This document shows positions 50,899 to 59,418 of a stretch of 64,000 nt of DNA, piece by piece. The stretch is from Streptomyces changanensis (GTDB lineage: Bacteria > Actinomycetota > Actinomycetes > Streptomycetales > Streptomycetaceae), in the NCBI RefSeq assembly GCF_024600715.1, contig NZ_CP102332.1, forward strand, positions 6,138,001 through 6,202,000, written 5' to 3'. The position numbers and the translations under genes were made by a program. Each line of letters begins with the position of its first letter. Position 1 is the stretch's first letter. Below the pieces are notes generated by a model, which was not told the origin of the DNA, made no database searches, and saw only the letters and a list, made by a program, of their open reading frames with translations.

Positions 50899-51438
50899 GA
50901 CCTTCCGCAGCGTCCGGCCGAGGCGGCGCGCGTACCACCGCTGGACCACCGGTACGAGCGGCCCCGCCAGACGGGTGTACCAACGGGCCGGGCGGCTGAA
51001 GGCGGTGACCTCGAACCACACCGTCCCGTCGGAGCCCAGCTCGACGACGAACGCCTCCTCGCCGCACTCGGGGTGCCCGGCGAGCGTGCCGTACGCGAAG
51101 CCGACGCGCCGCTCCTCGGACACGGTCCGGACGACCTCGCACGGGACGGCGTACGCGAACCGACCCGCGCCCACCGCCACCCGCAGGCGCACGCCGGGCG
51201 CGGCGCGGACCGCGTCCGTGTGGACCCGGGCGCCGGACGCGCGGTGCATCCGCCAGGTGGTGACCGCGGTGCCCGCCGCCTCGAAGGCGGCCCGGCCGCG
51301 GCCGATCGGCTCGCGGTGGCGCAGGTGGTGGTAGCCGTCGGGGAGGACGGCGAACCCGGTCGCGCCGACCTCCGGGTAGGTGAGGCCGGGCGGCGGGCCG
51401 CCGGGGGTGGTGCCGGTGCTGCGGATGAGCCGGGTCAT
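50887..51438 (-). CDS. DUF1990 family protein
   Basis: A 183-residue soluble protein. TYPEVGATGFAVLPDGYHHL, GRAAFEAAGTAVTTWRMH, CEVVRTVSEERRVGFAYGTL, AGHPECGEEAFVVELG and VWFEVTAFSRPARWYTRLAG match the DUF1990 family, whose fold resembles small ligand-binding proteins. The function is unknown. ATG 51438 overlaps the stop of the YndJ-like gene (ATGA). Association of DUF1990 with YndJ-like genes is common and suggests a joint role. Confidence 0.9.
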   Translation of the reverse strand: MTRLIRSTGTTPGGPPPGLTYPEVGATGFAVLPDGYHHLRHREPIGRGRAAFEAAGTAVTTWRMHRASGARVHTDAVRAAPGVRLRVAVGAGRFAYAVPCEVVRTVSEERRVGFAYGTLAGHPECGEEAFVVELGSDGTVWFEVTAFSRPARWYTRLAGPLVPVVQRWYARRLGRTLRKVTRG

Positions 51439-52394
51439 TCGGGGACCTCCAGGGGATCCGGGGCCGCGGTGGCGGTGGCGGGGGCGGGGGAGGGCGGGTG
51501 GGCCGGGGGGTGCGTGCCGCGGGCCGGGCGGCGGGGCTCGGGGCCCGGGGCGTCGTGACCTGTCCGGGGCTGGGGTCCCGGGGCGCTGGCGAGGCGCCGC
51601 CAGGCCAGCAGCGAGCAGAGGGCGAAGCCCAGGGCGTTGGCCACGCCGTGGGTCGCCGCCATCCACGCCAGGCTCGGGTGCGGCCACCCGGTCGCCTCGC
51701 CGAGCGCCCAGCTCAGCGCCAGCAGCATGGTCGCCACGAGGACGGCCGCGGAGACGGCGAGCAGCGCGCCGGTGAGCCGGTCCCGGACCCGGGCCCGCAC
51801 GTCCCGCCAGGTGAGCAGCCCCACCGCCCACATCCCGGCGGTCAGAACGACGGCGCCCGCCAGCTCGGCCCAGTCGTCGACGAAGTACCCCAGGAGGACC
51901 AGGAGCGTGCCGAGGGGGACGCTCAGCGCCGCGAAGGCGCTCAGCGGACGGTCCCCGGTGGCGGCCCGGACCAGCCCGGCGACGAGCGCGGCGGCGAACC
52001 CGGCGAAGTGGAAGTGGGGCACGGTCAGGTCGAGGATCGCCAGGTCGAACCCGAGGAGCGGGTGGCCCAGGCGCTCGGCGACCAGGGCGGTCGCGGCGAC
52101 CGCCGGGCTCACCAGGGCCGTCAGCAGCGCCACCTCGCCGGGCGCCAGGGACCGGGTCCGCGCCAGCCGGCGGGTCGCGGCGACCGCCAGGAGGAGGGTG
52201 CCCGCCGCGTAGCAGCCCGCGAGGGCCGTGGCGGGCGCGCCGCGCGGCAACCACAGGGAGACGGCGCCCGGGACCGCGAACAGCGGCCACAGCCGGCAGG
52301 CGAGCGCCGTCTCCGGCGCCGCCACCAGGCGCAGTCCCAGGGGGACCACCACAAGCATGCCGAGGACCACGACCAGGTCCACCAGGACGGTCAC
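51435..52394 (-). CDS. YndJ-like membrane protein
   Basis: A 319-residue membrane protein with about nine hydrophobic segments and a Pro/Ala-rich cytoplasmic tail after residue 280. LLGFDLAILDLTVPHFHFAG is the characteristic His-containing segment of the YndJ family, with WMAATHGVANALGFALCSLL near the end. The His residues inside membrane segments suggest metal or heme contact, but nothing is established. GTG 52394 follows GAGAGGGG. It is the first gene of a leftward operon under the twin operators at 52418-52472. Confidence 0.85.
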   Translation of the reverse strand: MTVLVDLVVVLGMLVVVPLGLRLVAAPETALACRLWPLFAVPGAVSLWLPRGAPATALAGCYAAGTLLLAVAATRRLARTRSLAPGEVALLTALVSPAVAATALVAERLGHPLLGFDLAILDLTVPHFHFAGFAAALVAGLVRAATGDRPLSAFAALSVPLGTLLVLLGYFVDDWAELAGAVVLTAGMWAVGLLTWRDVRARVRDRLTGALLAVSAAVLVATMLLALSWALGEATGWPHPSLAWMAATHGVANALGFALCSLLAWRRLASAPGPQPRTGHDAPGPEPRRPARGTHPPAHPPSPAPATATAAPDPLEVPE

Positions 52395-52417
52395 CGCGCC
52401 ACCCCTCTCTCATGGAC

Positions 52418-52472
52418 TTGAACGTGTTCAACAAGCAGGGTCAGCCTAGTGGTCGCGGTTGAACATGTTCAA
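52418..52472. promoter_or_regulatory. Two inverted 14-bp palindromic operators with a promoter between
   Basis: TTGAACGTGTTCAA (52418-52431) and TTGAACATGTTCAA (52459-52472) are near-identical palindromes whose extended flanks (GGACTTGAAC...GTTCAAC) are in opposite orientation, with centres 41 bp apart. On the minus strand the outer site supplies TTGAAC as a -35, 18 bases before TAGGCT (52448-52443). The other site then lies just after the transcription start of the YndJ-like gene. This is a classic two-site repressor arrangement, of TetR or similar type. Confidence 0.75.
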
Positions 52473-52583
52473 GTCCGGGGGTGGCGGGTGGACCGGCCAC
52501 GGGAGGCCCACCCCGGTTGCGGCCCGCCCGCCGGTCCGGCAGACATGGAGGAACGTGTCCGGTCGACTCCTGGGAAGGGCGGG

Positions 52584-53840
52584 ATGCATGTGCCGTCACC
52601 CACACGCCGTTCCCCCGCGGCGCGCCCGCGGCGACCCGCCGCCCTCGTCGCGGTCGCCGTCGCGGGACTCCTCGCCGCCGGCTGCGGCGCCGACGACGGC
52701 GGCGCGCCCGCACCCGGGGTCCCACTCGCCACCGATCGCGTCCCCCTCCTCCAGCAGGCCGCCGCGCCCGGCCCGGACCCCTTCACCGCCTCGACCTCGC
52801 TCACCGCGGACGTCAGCCCCGGCGGCTCGCCGTCCCCCGCCGCGTCCACCACGCCCGGCGGCCCCGGCGGCCCCGGCGGTCCCTCGGCCGCGGTCGCCGG
52901 CCCGGAACAGCCGCTGCGCGCCGTCGACGGCGCGACGCCCGGTCTGTACGGGGGCACCCACTCGCTGCCCAGCTGCGACGTCGAGCAGCAGACGCGCTTC
53001 CTCACCGCCGACAAGGCCAAGGCCCGCGCCTTCGCCCAGGCGGCCGGGGTCACACCGGCCGGCCTCGGCACCTGGCTGCGCGACCTGACGCCGGTCATGC
53101 TGCGCGCCGACACCCGCGTGACCGGCCACGGGTACCGGGACGGCGTGGCCGTACCGTACGAGGCCGTGCTCCAGACGGGCAGCGCCGTGCTGGTGGACCG
53201 GTACGGGGCGCCCCGCGTGCGCTGCGCCTGCGGCAACCCGCTGCGCACACCGGCCGACCCGCGGCGCCCGACGGCCCACCGCGGACAGGCGTGGCCCGGG
53301 TACCGCGCCGACCGCGTCGTGCTCATCGGCCCCACCCAGCAGGCCCTGGACCGGCTCGTCCTGGTGAACGTCCTCAACGACACCTGGCTCGAACGCCCGA
53401 CCGGCAGTCGCGGCGAGCGTGACCGCGAGCCCGAGACGCCCCCGGCGTACGAGCCGCGCGAGCGCCACGTCGCCGACGGCCCACCGTCCGACGGCACCGT
53501 GCCGGAGGGCGCGGCGCCGGACGGGACGTCGCCGGAGGCCGGCGTACGGCCGTTTGTCCCGCCGGCGCCGGTCGCGCCTGAGGCGCCCGAGGCGCCCGGG
53601 ACCCCGGAGGCGCCCCCGCCGCCGGCCGGTGAGGGTGACGCGCCACCGGACGGTACGGTGCCCGACGCCCCGGAGCCGGACGGCTTCACACCCGACGGGG
53701 AGGCCCCGCCCGACGAGGCGGGTGACGGGGTCGGCGAGGTGCCGGAGGTGTCACCGGACGTGCCGCCCGACGCGCCGCAGCCCGAGGCGGGACCGACCGA
53801 CGCGCCGTCTGGCCCCGACGTCCTCGACGGGCCGTACTGA
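52584..53840 (+). CDS. DUF6777-type secreted lipoprotein
   Basis: A 418-residue exported protein. The signal and lipobox are LVAVAVAGLLAAGCGADDGG, so it should be lipid-anchored at Cys. The middle (about 110-285) is the conserved domain: VDGATPGLYGGTHSLPSCDV, FLTADKAKARAFAQAAGVTP, VTGHGYRDGVAVPYEAVLQT, RVRCACGNPLRTPADPR. The last 130 residues are a Pro/Glu/Asp-rich disordered tail. Role unknown. ATG 52584 after GGGAAGGGC is preferred; an ATG at 52545 would spoil the signal. It is divergent from the YndJ operon and could share its operators. Confidence 0.84.
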   Translation: MHVPSPTRRSPAARPRRPAALVAVAVAGLLAAGCGADDGGAPAPGVPLATDRVPLLQQAAAPGPDPFTASTSLTADVSPGGSPSPAASTTPGGPGGPGGPSAAVAGPEQPLRAVDGATPGLYGGTHSLPSCDVEQQTRFLTADKAKARAFAQAAGVTPAGLGTWLRDLTPVMLRADTRVTGHGYRDGVAVPYEAVLQTGSAVLVDRYGAPRVRCACGNPLRTPADPRRPTAHRGQAWPGYRADRVVLIGPTQQALDRLVLVNVLNDTWLERPTGSRGERDREPETPPAYEPRERHVADGPPSDGTVPEGAAPDGTSPEAGVRPFVPPAPVAPEAPEAPGTPEAPPPPAGEGDAPPDGTVPDAPEPDGFTPDGEAPPDEAGDGVGEVPEVSPDVPPDAPQPEAGPTDAPSGPDVLDGPY

Positions 53841-53947
53841 GGTGGGGTCCCGGCTCCGCCGACCGGCCGGGAACAGGAGGAACGATCCCTCCGCCCCGGG
53901 CTTCCGCTGAGGTCGATAAAACCGACAAATGATGGCAGAGTGGCTCC

Positions 53948-56092
53948 ATGGTTGATCCGGCAGCGGATGCCCTGTCGCTTCCCGAGGACTGGCCCGCCCA
54001 CCCGGATCTGAGCCTGTCCCTCAACCGCATGGGCAGCTTCGACTGGGACCTCGACACCGGTCTGATGCACATGGACGAGGTCGCCCTCGACGTGTTCCAG
54101 ACGGACCCCGCCGAATACGACGGCAGACCGGAGAGCCTCGGCCGGCGGGTCCCGCCCAGCGAGTCCGTCCGCCTCGACGGCATGGTCGCGCAGGCCCTGA
54201 AGAACGGCAGCAGCCACTACGGCGCCTACTTCCGCATCCGCACGCGCGAGGGCGGACTGCGCTGGACCCACACCCAGGGGTTCATCCGGCGCGACGCGAA
54301 CGGGCGGCCCCACCGCATCATCGGCATCGTCCGCGACGCCACACAGGAGCTCGCCGAGTCGACCACCCGGCTGGAGGTCGACGCCGAGCGCCGCCGCCAG
54401 ACCAGCGTCGTCGAGTCCACCACCGCCGCGCTCGCCCACGCCCGCACCGTCCAGGACGTCATCGACGTGCTCAAGGACTCCCAGGGGCTGGAACACCTCG
54501 GCGCGACCAGCGTCGTCATGGGCCTGCTGGAGGCCGGCCGCATCCACCTCGTCGCCGACGGCCCCGAGGACTCCTTCGTCCCCGGCACCCGCTACACGCG
54601 CGTGGACGAGGAGTACCCCATGAGCGAGGTCGTCCGGACCCTCGCCCCCCGCTTCATCGAGTCACCCGAGGACTTCGCCACCTCGTACCCGGTCCTCTGG
54701 CCCCACATCACCCACCTCGGCATCACGTCCGCCGCGTACCTGCCGCTCATCGCCCAGGCCCGCCCGATCGGCGCCATGGGGCTGCTGTACAGCGACAAGA
54801 ACGGCTTCACGCCCGACGAGCGCAACGTCCTCGTCGCCCTTGGCAGCAGCATCGCCCAGAGCCTCCAGCGCGCCATGCTCTTCGAGCAGGAGCACGACCT
54901 CGCCGAGGGCCTCCAGCAGGCCATGCTCCCGCGGCGCATCCCGGAGATCCCCGGCGCGCAGGTGGCCGTCCGCTACCGCGCAGCGCGCCTGGGCCGCGAC
55001 GTCGGGGGCGACTGGTACGACGTCATCCCGCTGCCCGGCGGCCGCGTCGGCGCGGTCATCGGCGACGTCCAGGGGCACGACACGCACGCGGCGGCCGTCA
55101 TGGGCCAGCTGCGCATCGTCCTGCGCGCGTACGCCGCCGAGGGCCACACCCCGGCCACCGTCATGGCGCGCGCCTCGGTCTTCCTCCGCGACCTGGACAC
55201 CGACCGGTTCGCCACCTGCACCTACATGGAGGTCGACCTCGCCACCGGCGTCGTGCAGGCCGTACGGGCGGGTCACGTCGACCCGCTGCTGAGGGACGCC
55301 GACGGCAGCTGCCGCCGGGTGCCGGTGCAGGGTGCCCTGCCGCTGGGGCTGTCCGCCGAGTTCGGCGCGCTCGACTACCCCGTGAGCGTCATCGAACTGG
55401 ACCCGGGGCAGACCCTCGTGCTGTACACCGATGGCCTGGTCGAGCAGCCCGGATCCGACCTGGACGAGGGCATGCAGTGGCTCACCGCCCTCGTCCGCAA
55501 CGGGCCCGCCGACCTCCAGAACCTCGCCGACCTCCTGTGCGACGTGGTCGACGAGCGCGGCGGCGACGACGACGTGGCGATCCTGCTGCTGCGCCGCCGC
55601 GGCGGCTACACCCCGCAGAGCGGCGGCAGGCTCCAGCAGCACGTCGCCCAGAACGACCCCGAGGCGCTGCGCTCAGCCCGCCACATGATCCACGCCGCCG
55701 TACGCGCCTGGGGCGGCCGGGAGCGGGCCGACGAGATCCAGCTGGCCGCCGACGAACTGGTCACCAACGCCCTGCTGCACACCGACGGCGGCGCCATCGT
55801 CACCCTGCGGATGCTCACCGGCCCCGAGCGGCGGCTCCGCGTCGAGGTCGAGGACCGCTCCAGCGCCCTGCCCCGCCGCCGGGACACCGGTGCGGAGGGC
55901 GTGTCGGGCCGCGGCCTGCTGCTCGTGGACCAGCTGGCGGACGTGTGGGGCGTCGAGTCGCGGGGCGGCGGGAAGTGCGTCTGGTGCGAGTTCGCCCTGC
56001 CGGAGCGGTTCGGCGACGGCGGCGGCGCGCGGCGGGACCCGGGGACGGCGGGGCGACGCCGATCGGGGACGTGGCAGCCCAGGGAGGGCTGA
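53948..56092 (+). CDS. PAS-GAF-SpoIIE(PP2C)-HATPase regulatory phosphatase
   Basis: A 714-residue cytoplasmic signalling protein. PAS: about 25-140 (MGSFDWDLDTGLMHMDEVAL, HRIIGIVRDAT). GAF: about 165-310 (HLGITSAAYLPLIAQARPIG). PP2C: about 325-545, with metal Asp motifs VGGDWYDVIPLPGGRVGAVI and GDVQGHD and later DDDVAILLL. C-terminal RsbW-like HATPase: about 560-690 (LAADELVTNALLHTDGGAI, GVSGRGLLLVDQLADVWG). It probably dephosphorylates an anti-anti-sigma factor and itself acts as an anti-sigma kinase, as many streptomycete relatives do. It has one gene-length unit with no cognate STAS partner beside it. Confidence 0.94.
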   Translation: MVDPAADALSLPEDWPAHPDLSLSLNRMGSFDWDLDTGLMHMDEVALDVFQTDPAEYDGRPESLGRRVPPSESVRLDGMVAQALKNGSSHYGAYFRIRTREGGLRWTHTQGFIRRDANGRPHRIIGIVRDATQELAESTTRLEVDAERRRQTSVVESTTAALAHARTVQDVIDVLKDSQGLEHLGATSVVMGLLEAGRIHLVADGPEDSFVPGTRYTRVDEEYPMSEVVRTLAPRFIESPEDFATSYPVLWPHITHLGITSAAYLPLIAQARPIGAMGLLYSDKNGFTPDERNVLVALGSSIAQSLQRAMLFEQEHDLAEGLQQAMLPRRIPEIPGAQVAVRYRAARLGRDVGGDWYDVIPLPGGRVGAVIGDVQGHDTHAAAVMGQLRIVLRAYAAEGHTPATVMARASVFLRDLDTDRFATCTYMEVDLATGVVQAVRAGHVDPLLRDADGSCRRVPVQGALPLGLSAEFGALDYPVSVIELDPGQTLVLYTDGLVEQPGSDLDEGMQWLTALVRNGPADLQNLADLLCDVVDERGGDDDVAILLLRRRGGYTPQSGGRLQQHVAQNDPEALRSARHMIHAAVRAWGGRERADEIQLAADELVTNALLHTDGGAIVTLRMLTGPERRLRVEVEDRSSALPRRRDTGAEGVSGRGLLLVDQLADVWGVESRGGGKCVWCEFALPERFGDGGGARRDPGTAGRRRSGTWQPREG

Positions 56093-56319
56093 CGCCGGAA
56101 CGGGGACGGCGCGGGGGAGCGCCGGGGCCGGGGCGTCGGGAACGGGGGTTCCCGGGACGGGGGCCGGGGGCCGGGGGCGTGAGCACCCGGGCCGGAGGTG
56201 CCGGGACGGGGTGCCGGGGCCGGGGGTGCCGGGAAGGGGAGAGCCGGAGCCGGGGTCGGCCGTGCACCCGCGGAGCGTCCGGTGAGGCGCGCCGCACCCT
56301 CCTGCGGCAGGCTGGGACC
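56093..56319. repeat. G-run-rich simple-sequence intergenic DNA
   Basis: The plus strand has a dense series of G3-G6 runs between 56110 and 56260 in short GGGGCCGGGG-like repeats. G-quadruplex formation is plausible on the plus strand, and on the RNA if it is read through from the phosphatase gene. No gene is supported. Confidence 0.6.
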
Positions 56320-57180
56320 ATGCCCGAACTGCCCGAGGTCGAAGCGCTCCGCGAGTTCCTCGACGTCCACCTGGTCGGCAAGGAGATCGCCCGCGTCCGG
56401 CCCGTCGCGATCAGCGTGCTGAAGACGTACGACCCGCCGCTCGACGCCCTCGACGGCGCCACCGTCACCGCCGTCGGCCGGCACGGCAAGTACCTCGACG
56501 TCACCGCGGGCGGCCTGCACCTCCTCGTCCACCTCGCCCGTGCCGGCTGGCTCCAGTGGCGGGACGACCTGCCGACCATCCCGCCCCGCCCGGGCAAGGG
56601 GCCGCTCGCGCTGCGCGTCGCGCTGAGCGGCGGCGACGGCTTCGACCTGACCGAAGCGGGCACCACCAAGCGGCTGGCCGTGCACCTCGTCCGCGACCCC
56701 GCCGAGGTGCCCGGCGTCGCCCGGCTCGGCCCCGACCCGCTCGCCGGGGACTTCGACCGCGACGCGTTCGCCGCGCTCCTGGCGGGGGAGCGGCGGCAGG
56801 TCAAGGGCGCCCTCCGCGACCAGGGCCTCGTGGCGGGCATCGGCAACGCCTACAGCGACGAGATCCTGCACGCCGCCCGCATGTCGCCCTTCAAGCCGGT
56901 CCACCACCTCACCGACGACGACGTCACCACGCTCTACGAGGCGCTGCGCACCACCCTCGCCGACGCCGTCACCCGCTCCCGCGGCATCGAGGCGGGCAGG
57001 CTCAAGGCGGAGAAGAAGAGCGGGCTGCGCGTGCACGGGAGGACCGGCGAGCCCTGTCCGGTGTGCGGCGACACCATCCGCGAGGTCTCGTTCAGCGACT
57101 CCTCGCTCCAGTACTGCCCGACCTGCCAGACGGGTGGCAAGCCCCTGGCCGACCGCCGCCTGTCCCGCCTGCTGAAGTAG
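56320..57180 (+). CDS. Fpg/Nei-family DNA glycosylase (AP lyase)
   Basis: A 286-residue base-excision repair enzyme. MPELPEVEALREFLDVHLVG gives the catalytic Pro after Met removal and the conserved Glu; Lys in GRHGKYLDV; H2TH region RRQVKGALRDQGLVAGIGNA with YSDEILHAARMSP. The C-terminal zinc finger is CPVCGDTIREVSFSDSSLQY plus CPTC. The SLQYCPTCQTGG ending and the overall sequence resemble the actinobacterial Fpg/Nei group whose exact substrate varies. ATG 56320 is fixed by the MPELPE start. Monocistronic. Confidence 0.95.
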   Translation: MPELPEVEALREFLDVHLVGKEIARVRPVAISVLKTYDPPLDALDGATVTAVGRHGKYLDVTAGGLHLLVHLARAGWLQWRDDLPTIPPRPGKGPLALRVALSGGDGFDLTEAGTTKRLAVHLVRDPAEVPGVARLGPDPLAGDFDRDAFAALLAGERRQVKGALRDQGLVAGIGNAYSDEILHAARMSPFKPVHHLTDDDVTTLYEALRTTLADAVTRSRGIEAGRLKAEKKSGLRVHGRTGEPCPVCGDTIREVSFSDSSLQYCPTCQTGGKPLADRRLSRLLK

Positions 57181-57640
57181 GCCGCCCGAGCCGCCGCCAC
57201 CGCGCGTCCGGGCCCCCGCGCCCCCGGCACCCGCCTCCCCGCCACCTGCAACCCCCGGCACCCGGCCCGGGCCCCCGGCGGGGCACGGTCCGCCGCGGGC
57301 GCCCCGCAACCCGCCCGGCGCCGCCACCGTCCGCCGTACCACCACCCCACAGCGGCCACACGCCGTGCCGTACCGCGCCCGCCGCCCGCCGTGCCGCGCC
57401 CGCCCTGCCCGTACCGGCCCGCGCCTCCCGCCGTAGCCGCCCGCCCGCCTTGCCCGCCGTACGGGAGCGCCGCCCGCCGTACCGCGCCCACCCGCCCTAC
57501 CGCCGCGCCCGCCGCCCGCCCGCCTTGCCGCCGTACGGGAGCGCCGCCCGCCGTACCGCGCCCACCCGCCCGCCGTACCTCCGCGCCGGCCGCCCGCCGT
57601 GCCGCGCCCGCCCGCCGTCCCGTGCCCGTCGTGCCGACCG
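57181..57640. repeat. C-rich repetitive intergenic region
   Basis: These 460 bases carry no supported gene. They are built of CCGCCCGCCGTACCGCGCCC-like motifs. A segment of about 53 bases (about 57439-57495) recurs at about 57517-57571 with one small indel, giving a period near 77 bases. GTAC-containing short motifs recur through 57380-57600. Confidence 0.65.
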
Positions 57641-58003
57641 TCAGGCCCCGGGGGCCCGGCCGCGCACCAGCCACCGTCGCACGTGGCGGCCCGGCGCACC
57701 CCACGTGGTGGGGCGCCACGCGCGTGACCGTCCGCCGCGCGGGCGGAGCACCACCAGCCGTACGCCCACCGACCGCGCGGCTGCGGGCCGGGCGCCGCGG
57801 GGCGCCGCCCGGCGCGGCGGCGGGGCCAGTGGCGCGCGGCCGGTCAGCTGGGCCAGGGCCCGCGCCACCTCGGCGAACTCCGCCAGCCGCGCCGCGCACG
57901 CCCCGCACCGCGTGAGGTGCTCGGCGCAGCACAGCGCGTCGTACGGCTCCAACGCGCCCAACGCGAAGGCGCCCACCGCGTCGTGCCGCTCCGGCCGTGC
58001 CAT
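57641..58003 (-). CDS. Short anti-sigma-like zinc-binding protein
   Basis: A 120-residue protein. HDAVGAFALGALEPYDALCC and AEHLTRCGACAARLAEFAEV fit the zf-HC2/ZAS anti-sigma domain, with HxxxCxxC in HLTRCGACA and an extra CC pair just before. After residue 60 it turns Arg/Pro-rich and lacks the transmembrane helix and extracytoplasmic domain of full anti-sigma factors. It may be a soluble ZAS regulator or the remainder of a longer gene; no ECF sigma gene lies next to it. Confidence 0.68.
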   Translation of the reverse strand: MARPERHDAVGAFALGALEPYDALCCAEHLTRCGACAARLAEFAEVARALAQLTGRAPLAPPPRRAAPRGARPAAARSVGVRLVVLRPRGGRSRAWRPTTWGAPGRHVRRWLVRGRAPGA

Positions 58004-58088
58004 CGCCCCTCGCTCCCGTGCTCGCCCGCCCCGCCCCCGCGCCGACCCGTACGTACCGCGGCCGCTTCTCGCTCAACGGGCGCCCGCC

Positions 58089-58094
58089 TACACT
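58089..58094 (+). promoter_or_regulatory. -10 of a probable leaderless LytTR gene
   Basis: TACACT ends seven bases before the ATG at 58102, so transcription would begin at or next to the start codon. No ribosome-binding site precedes the ATG, which agrees. The -35 (TTCTCG, 17 bases upstream) is weak. Confidence 0.45.
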
Positions 58095-58101
58095 CCGCCC
58101 C

Positions 58102-58845
58102 ATGCTGCGCGTACTGGCCGTCGACGACGAGAAGCCCGCCCTGGAGGAGCTGCTGTACCTGCTGCGCTCCGACCCCCGCGTCCGCAGCGCCGAGGGCGCC
58201 ACCGACGCGACGGAGGCGCTGCGGCGCATCGGCCGCGCCCTGGAGGCGGGCCCCGACGGACCCGACGCCATCGACGTCGTCTTCCTCGACATCCACATGG
58301 CGGGGCTGACCGGCCTCGACGTGGCGCGGCTCCTCGCGGGCTTCGCCCGGCCGCCGCTCGTCGTGTTCGTCACCGCCCACGAGGGCTTCGCGGTGCAGGC
58401 GTTCGACCTGAAGGCGGTCGACTACGTCCTCAAGCCGGTCCGCAGGGAGCGCCTCGCGGAGGCCGTCCGCCGGGTCAGCGACCTCTCCGAGCCCGCGCCC
58501 GCCGGCACGGTCGCCGAGCACGTCCCGGTGGAACTGGGGGGCGTCACCCGCTTCGTCGCGGTCGACGACATCGCGTACGTCGAGGCGCAGGGCGACTACG
58601 CCCGCCTCCACACCGACGGGGGCAGCCACCTCGTCCGCATCCCGCTGTCCACGCTGGAGGAGCGGTGGGCGGCGCGCGGCTTCGTCCGCATCCACCGCAG
58701 CCACCTGGTCGCCCTCGGCCGGATCGACGAGCTGCGGCTCGACGGGGGCGCCACCACCGTACGGGTGGGCAGCGCCGAGCTGTCGGTCAGCCGCCGCCAC
58801 GCCCGCCAACTGCGCGAGCTCCTCGCCCGGCACGTCCGCGGCTGA
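58102..58845 (+). CDS. LytTR-family response regulator
   Basis: A 247-residue two-component regulator. Receiver about 1-120: LAVDDEKPALEELLYLL (acidic pair), FLDIHMAGLTGLDVARLL (phospho-Asp), FVTAHEGFAVQAFDLKAVDY and LKPVRRERL (conserved Lys). LytTR DNA-binding domain about 145-245: DDIAYVEAQGDYARLHTDGG, RGFVRIHRSHLVALGRIDEL. Its kinase is almost certainly the LytS-type protein at 61149-62351, with a transporter between them, an arrangement that suggests nutrient-sensing control of uptake. Confidence 0.94.
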   Translation: MLRVLAVDDEKPALEELLYLLRSDPRVRSAEGATDATEALRRIGRALEAGPDGPDAIDVVFLDIHMAGLTGLDVARLLAGFARPPLVVFVTAHEGFAVQAFDLKAVDYVLKPVRRERLAEAVRRVSDLSEPAPAGTVAEHVPVELGGVTRFVAVDDIAYVEAQGDYARLHTDGGSHLVRIPLSTLEERWAARGFVRIHRSHLVALGRIDELRLDGGATTVRVGSAELSVSRRHARQLRELLARHVRG

Positions 58846-58923
58846 CCGCGGCTGACCGCGGCCGTGCCCGGGGGCCGGTCGCGGAGGGGGAGCCACGCCC
58901 CGACGGCCGGTATGACGATCCGC

Positions 58924-58953
58924 TTACCCGTCGGGCCGTTGTCTGCGTACACT
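58924..58953 (+). promoter_or_regulatory. Probable promoter of the DUF485-symporter-kinase unit
   Basis: TTACCC (58924-58929), 18 bases, then TACACT (58948-58953). The -10 and its following CC are the same as at the LytTR gene. A leader of about 50 bases would precede ATG 59011. Confidence 0.45.
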
Positions 58954-59010
58954 CCACCGACCGAACCCCTCCCACCACCAGGGCCCCACCACTCCCGACC
59001 CCGGACACCG

Positions 59011-59409
59011 ATGTCTCCAGAGCCGCAGCCCGCGCCGCGCCCCCGCCGCGAGACCGTCACCGGAGTGCCCCGCTCCGGACGCCGGCCGCCGGGGCACGCG
59101 CCCGCCCGCTCCGAGATCAGCGAGCAGACCACCCTCGGCCACACCTACGTCCGGTCCCTCATGCGCAGCCAACTCCGCGCGGCCCTGCGCGCGCTCGCCA
59201 CCCTCGTCCTGCTCGTCGGCTCCCTGCCGCTGCTCCTCGCGCTGCCCGGCGCGCTCGCCCCGCACGGCGCCGCCCCGGCCCCGGGACTGTTCGTCTGGGC
59301 CGCCCTCGGCGTCGGCGTCCACCCCGTGATGTGGCTCGTCGCCCGCTGGTACGTGCACCGGGCCGAGCGCAACGAGCGCGACTTCACCGGCCTCGTCGAA
59401 GGCAGGTGA
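59011..59409 (+). CDS. DUF485-like small membrane protein (YjcH-type)
   Basis: A 132-residue protein with a basic, Pro/Arg-rich cytoplasmic N-terminus (about 1-50) and two membrane helices (ALRALATLVLLVGSLPLLLA and LFVWAALGVGVHPVMWLVAR) followed by a charged tail with RAERNERDF. The two-helix layout, the sequence at the second helix and the position directly before an acetate-type symporter match DUF485/YjcH, the partner of ActP in E. coli. ATG 59011 removes an improbable Pro-rich extension. Nine bases separate it from the symporter gene. Confidence 0.82.
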   Translation: MSPEPQPAPRPRRETVTGVPRSGRRPPGHAPARSEISEQTTLGHTYVRSLMRSQLRAALRALATLVLLVGSLPLLLALPGALAPHGAAPAPGLFVWAALGVGVHPVMWLVARWYVHRAERNERDFTGLVEGR

Positions 59410-59418
59410 CGCACACCG

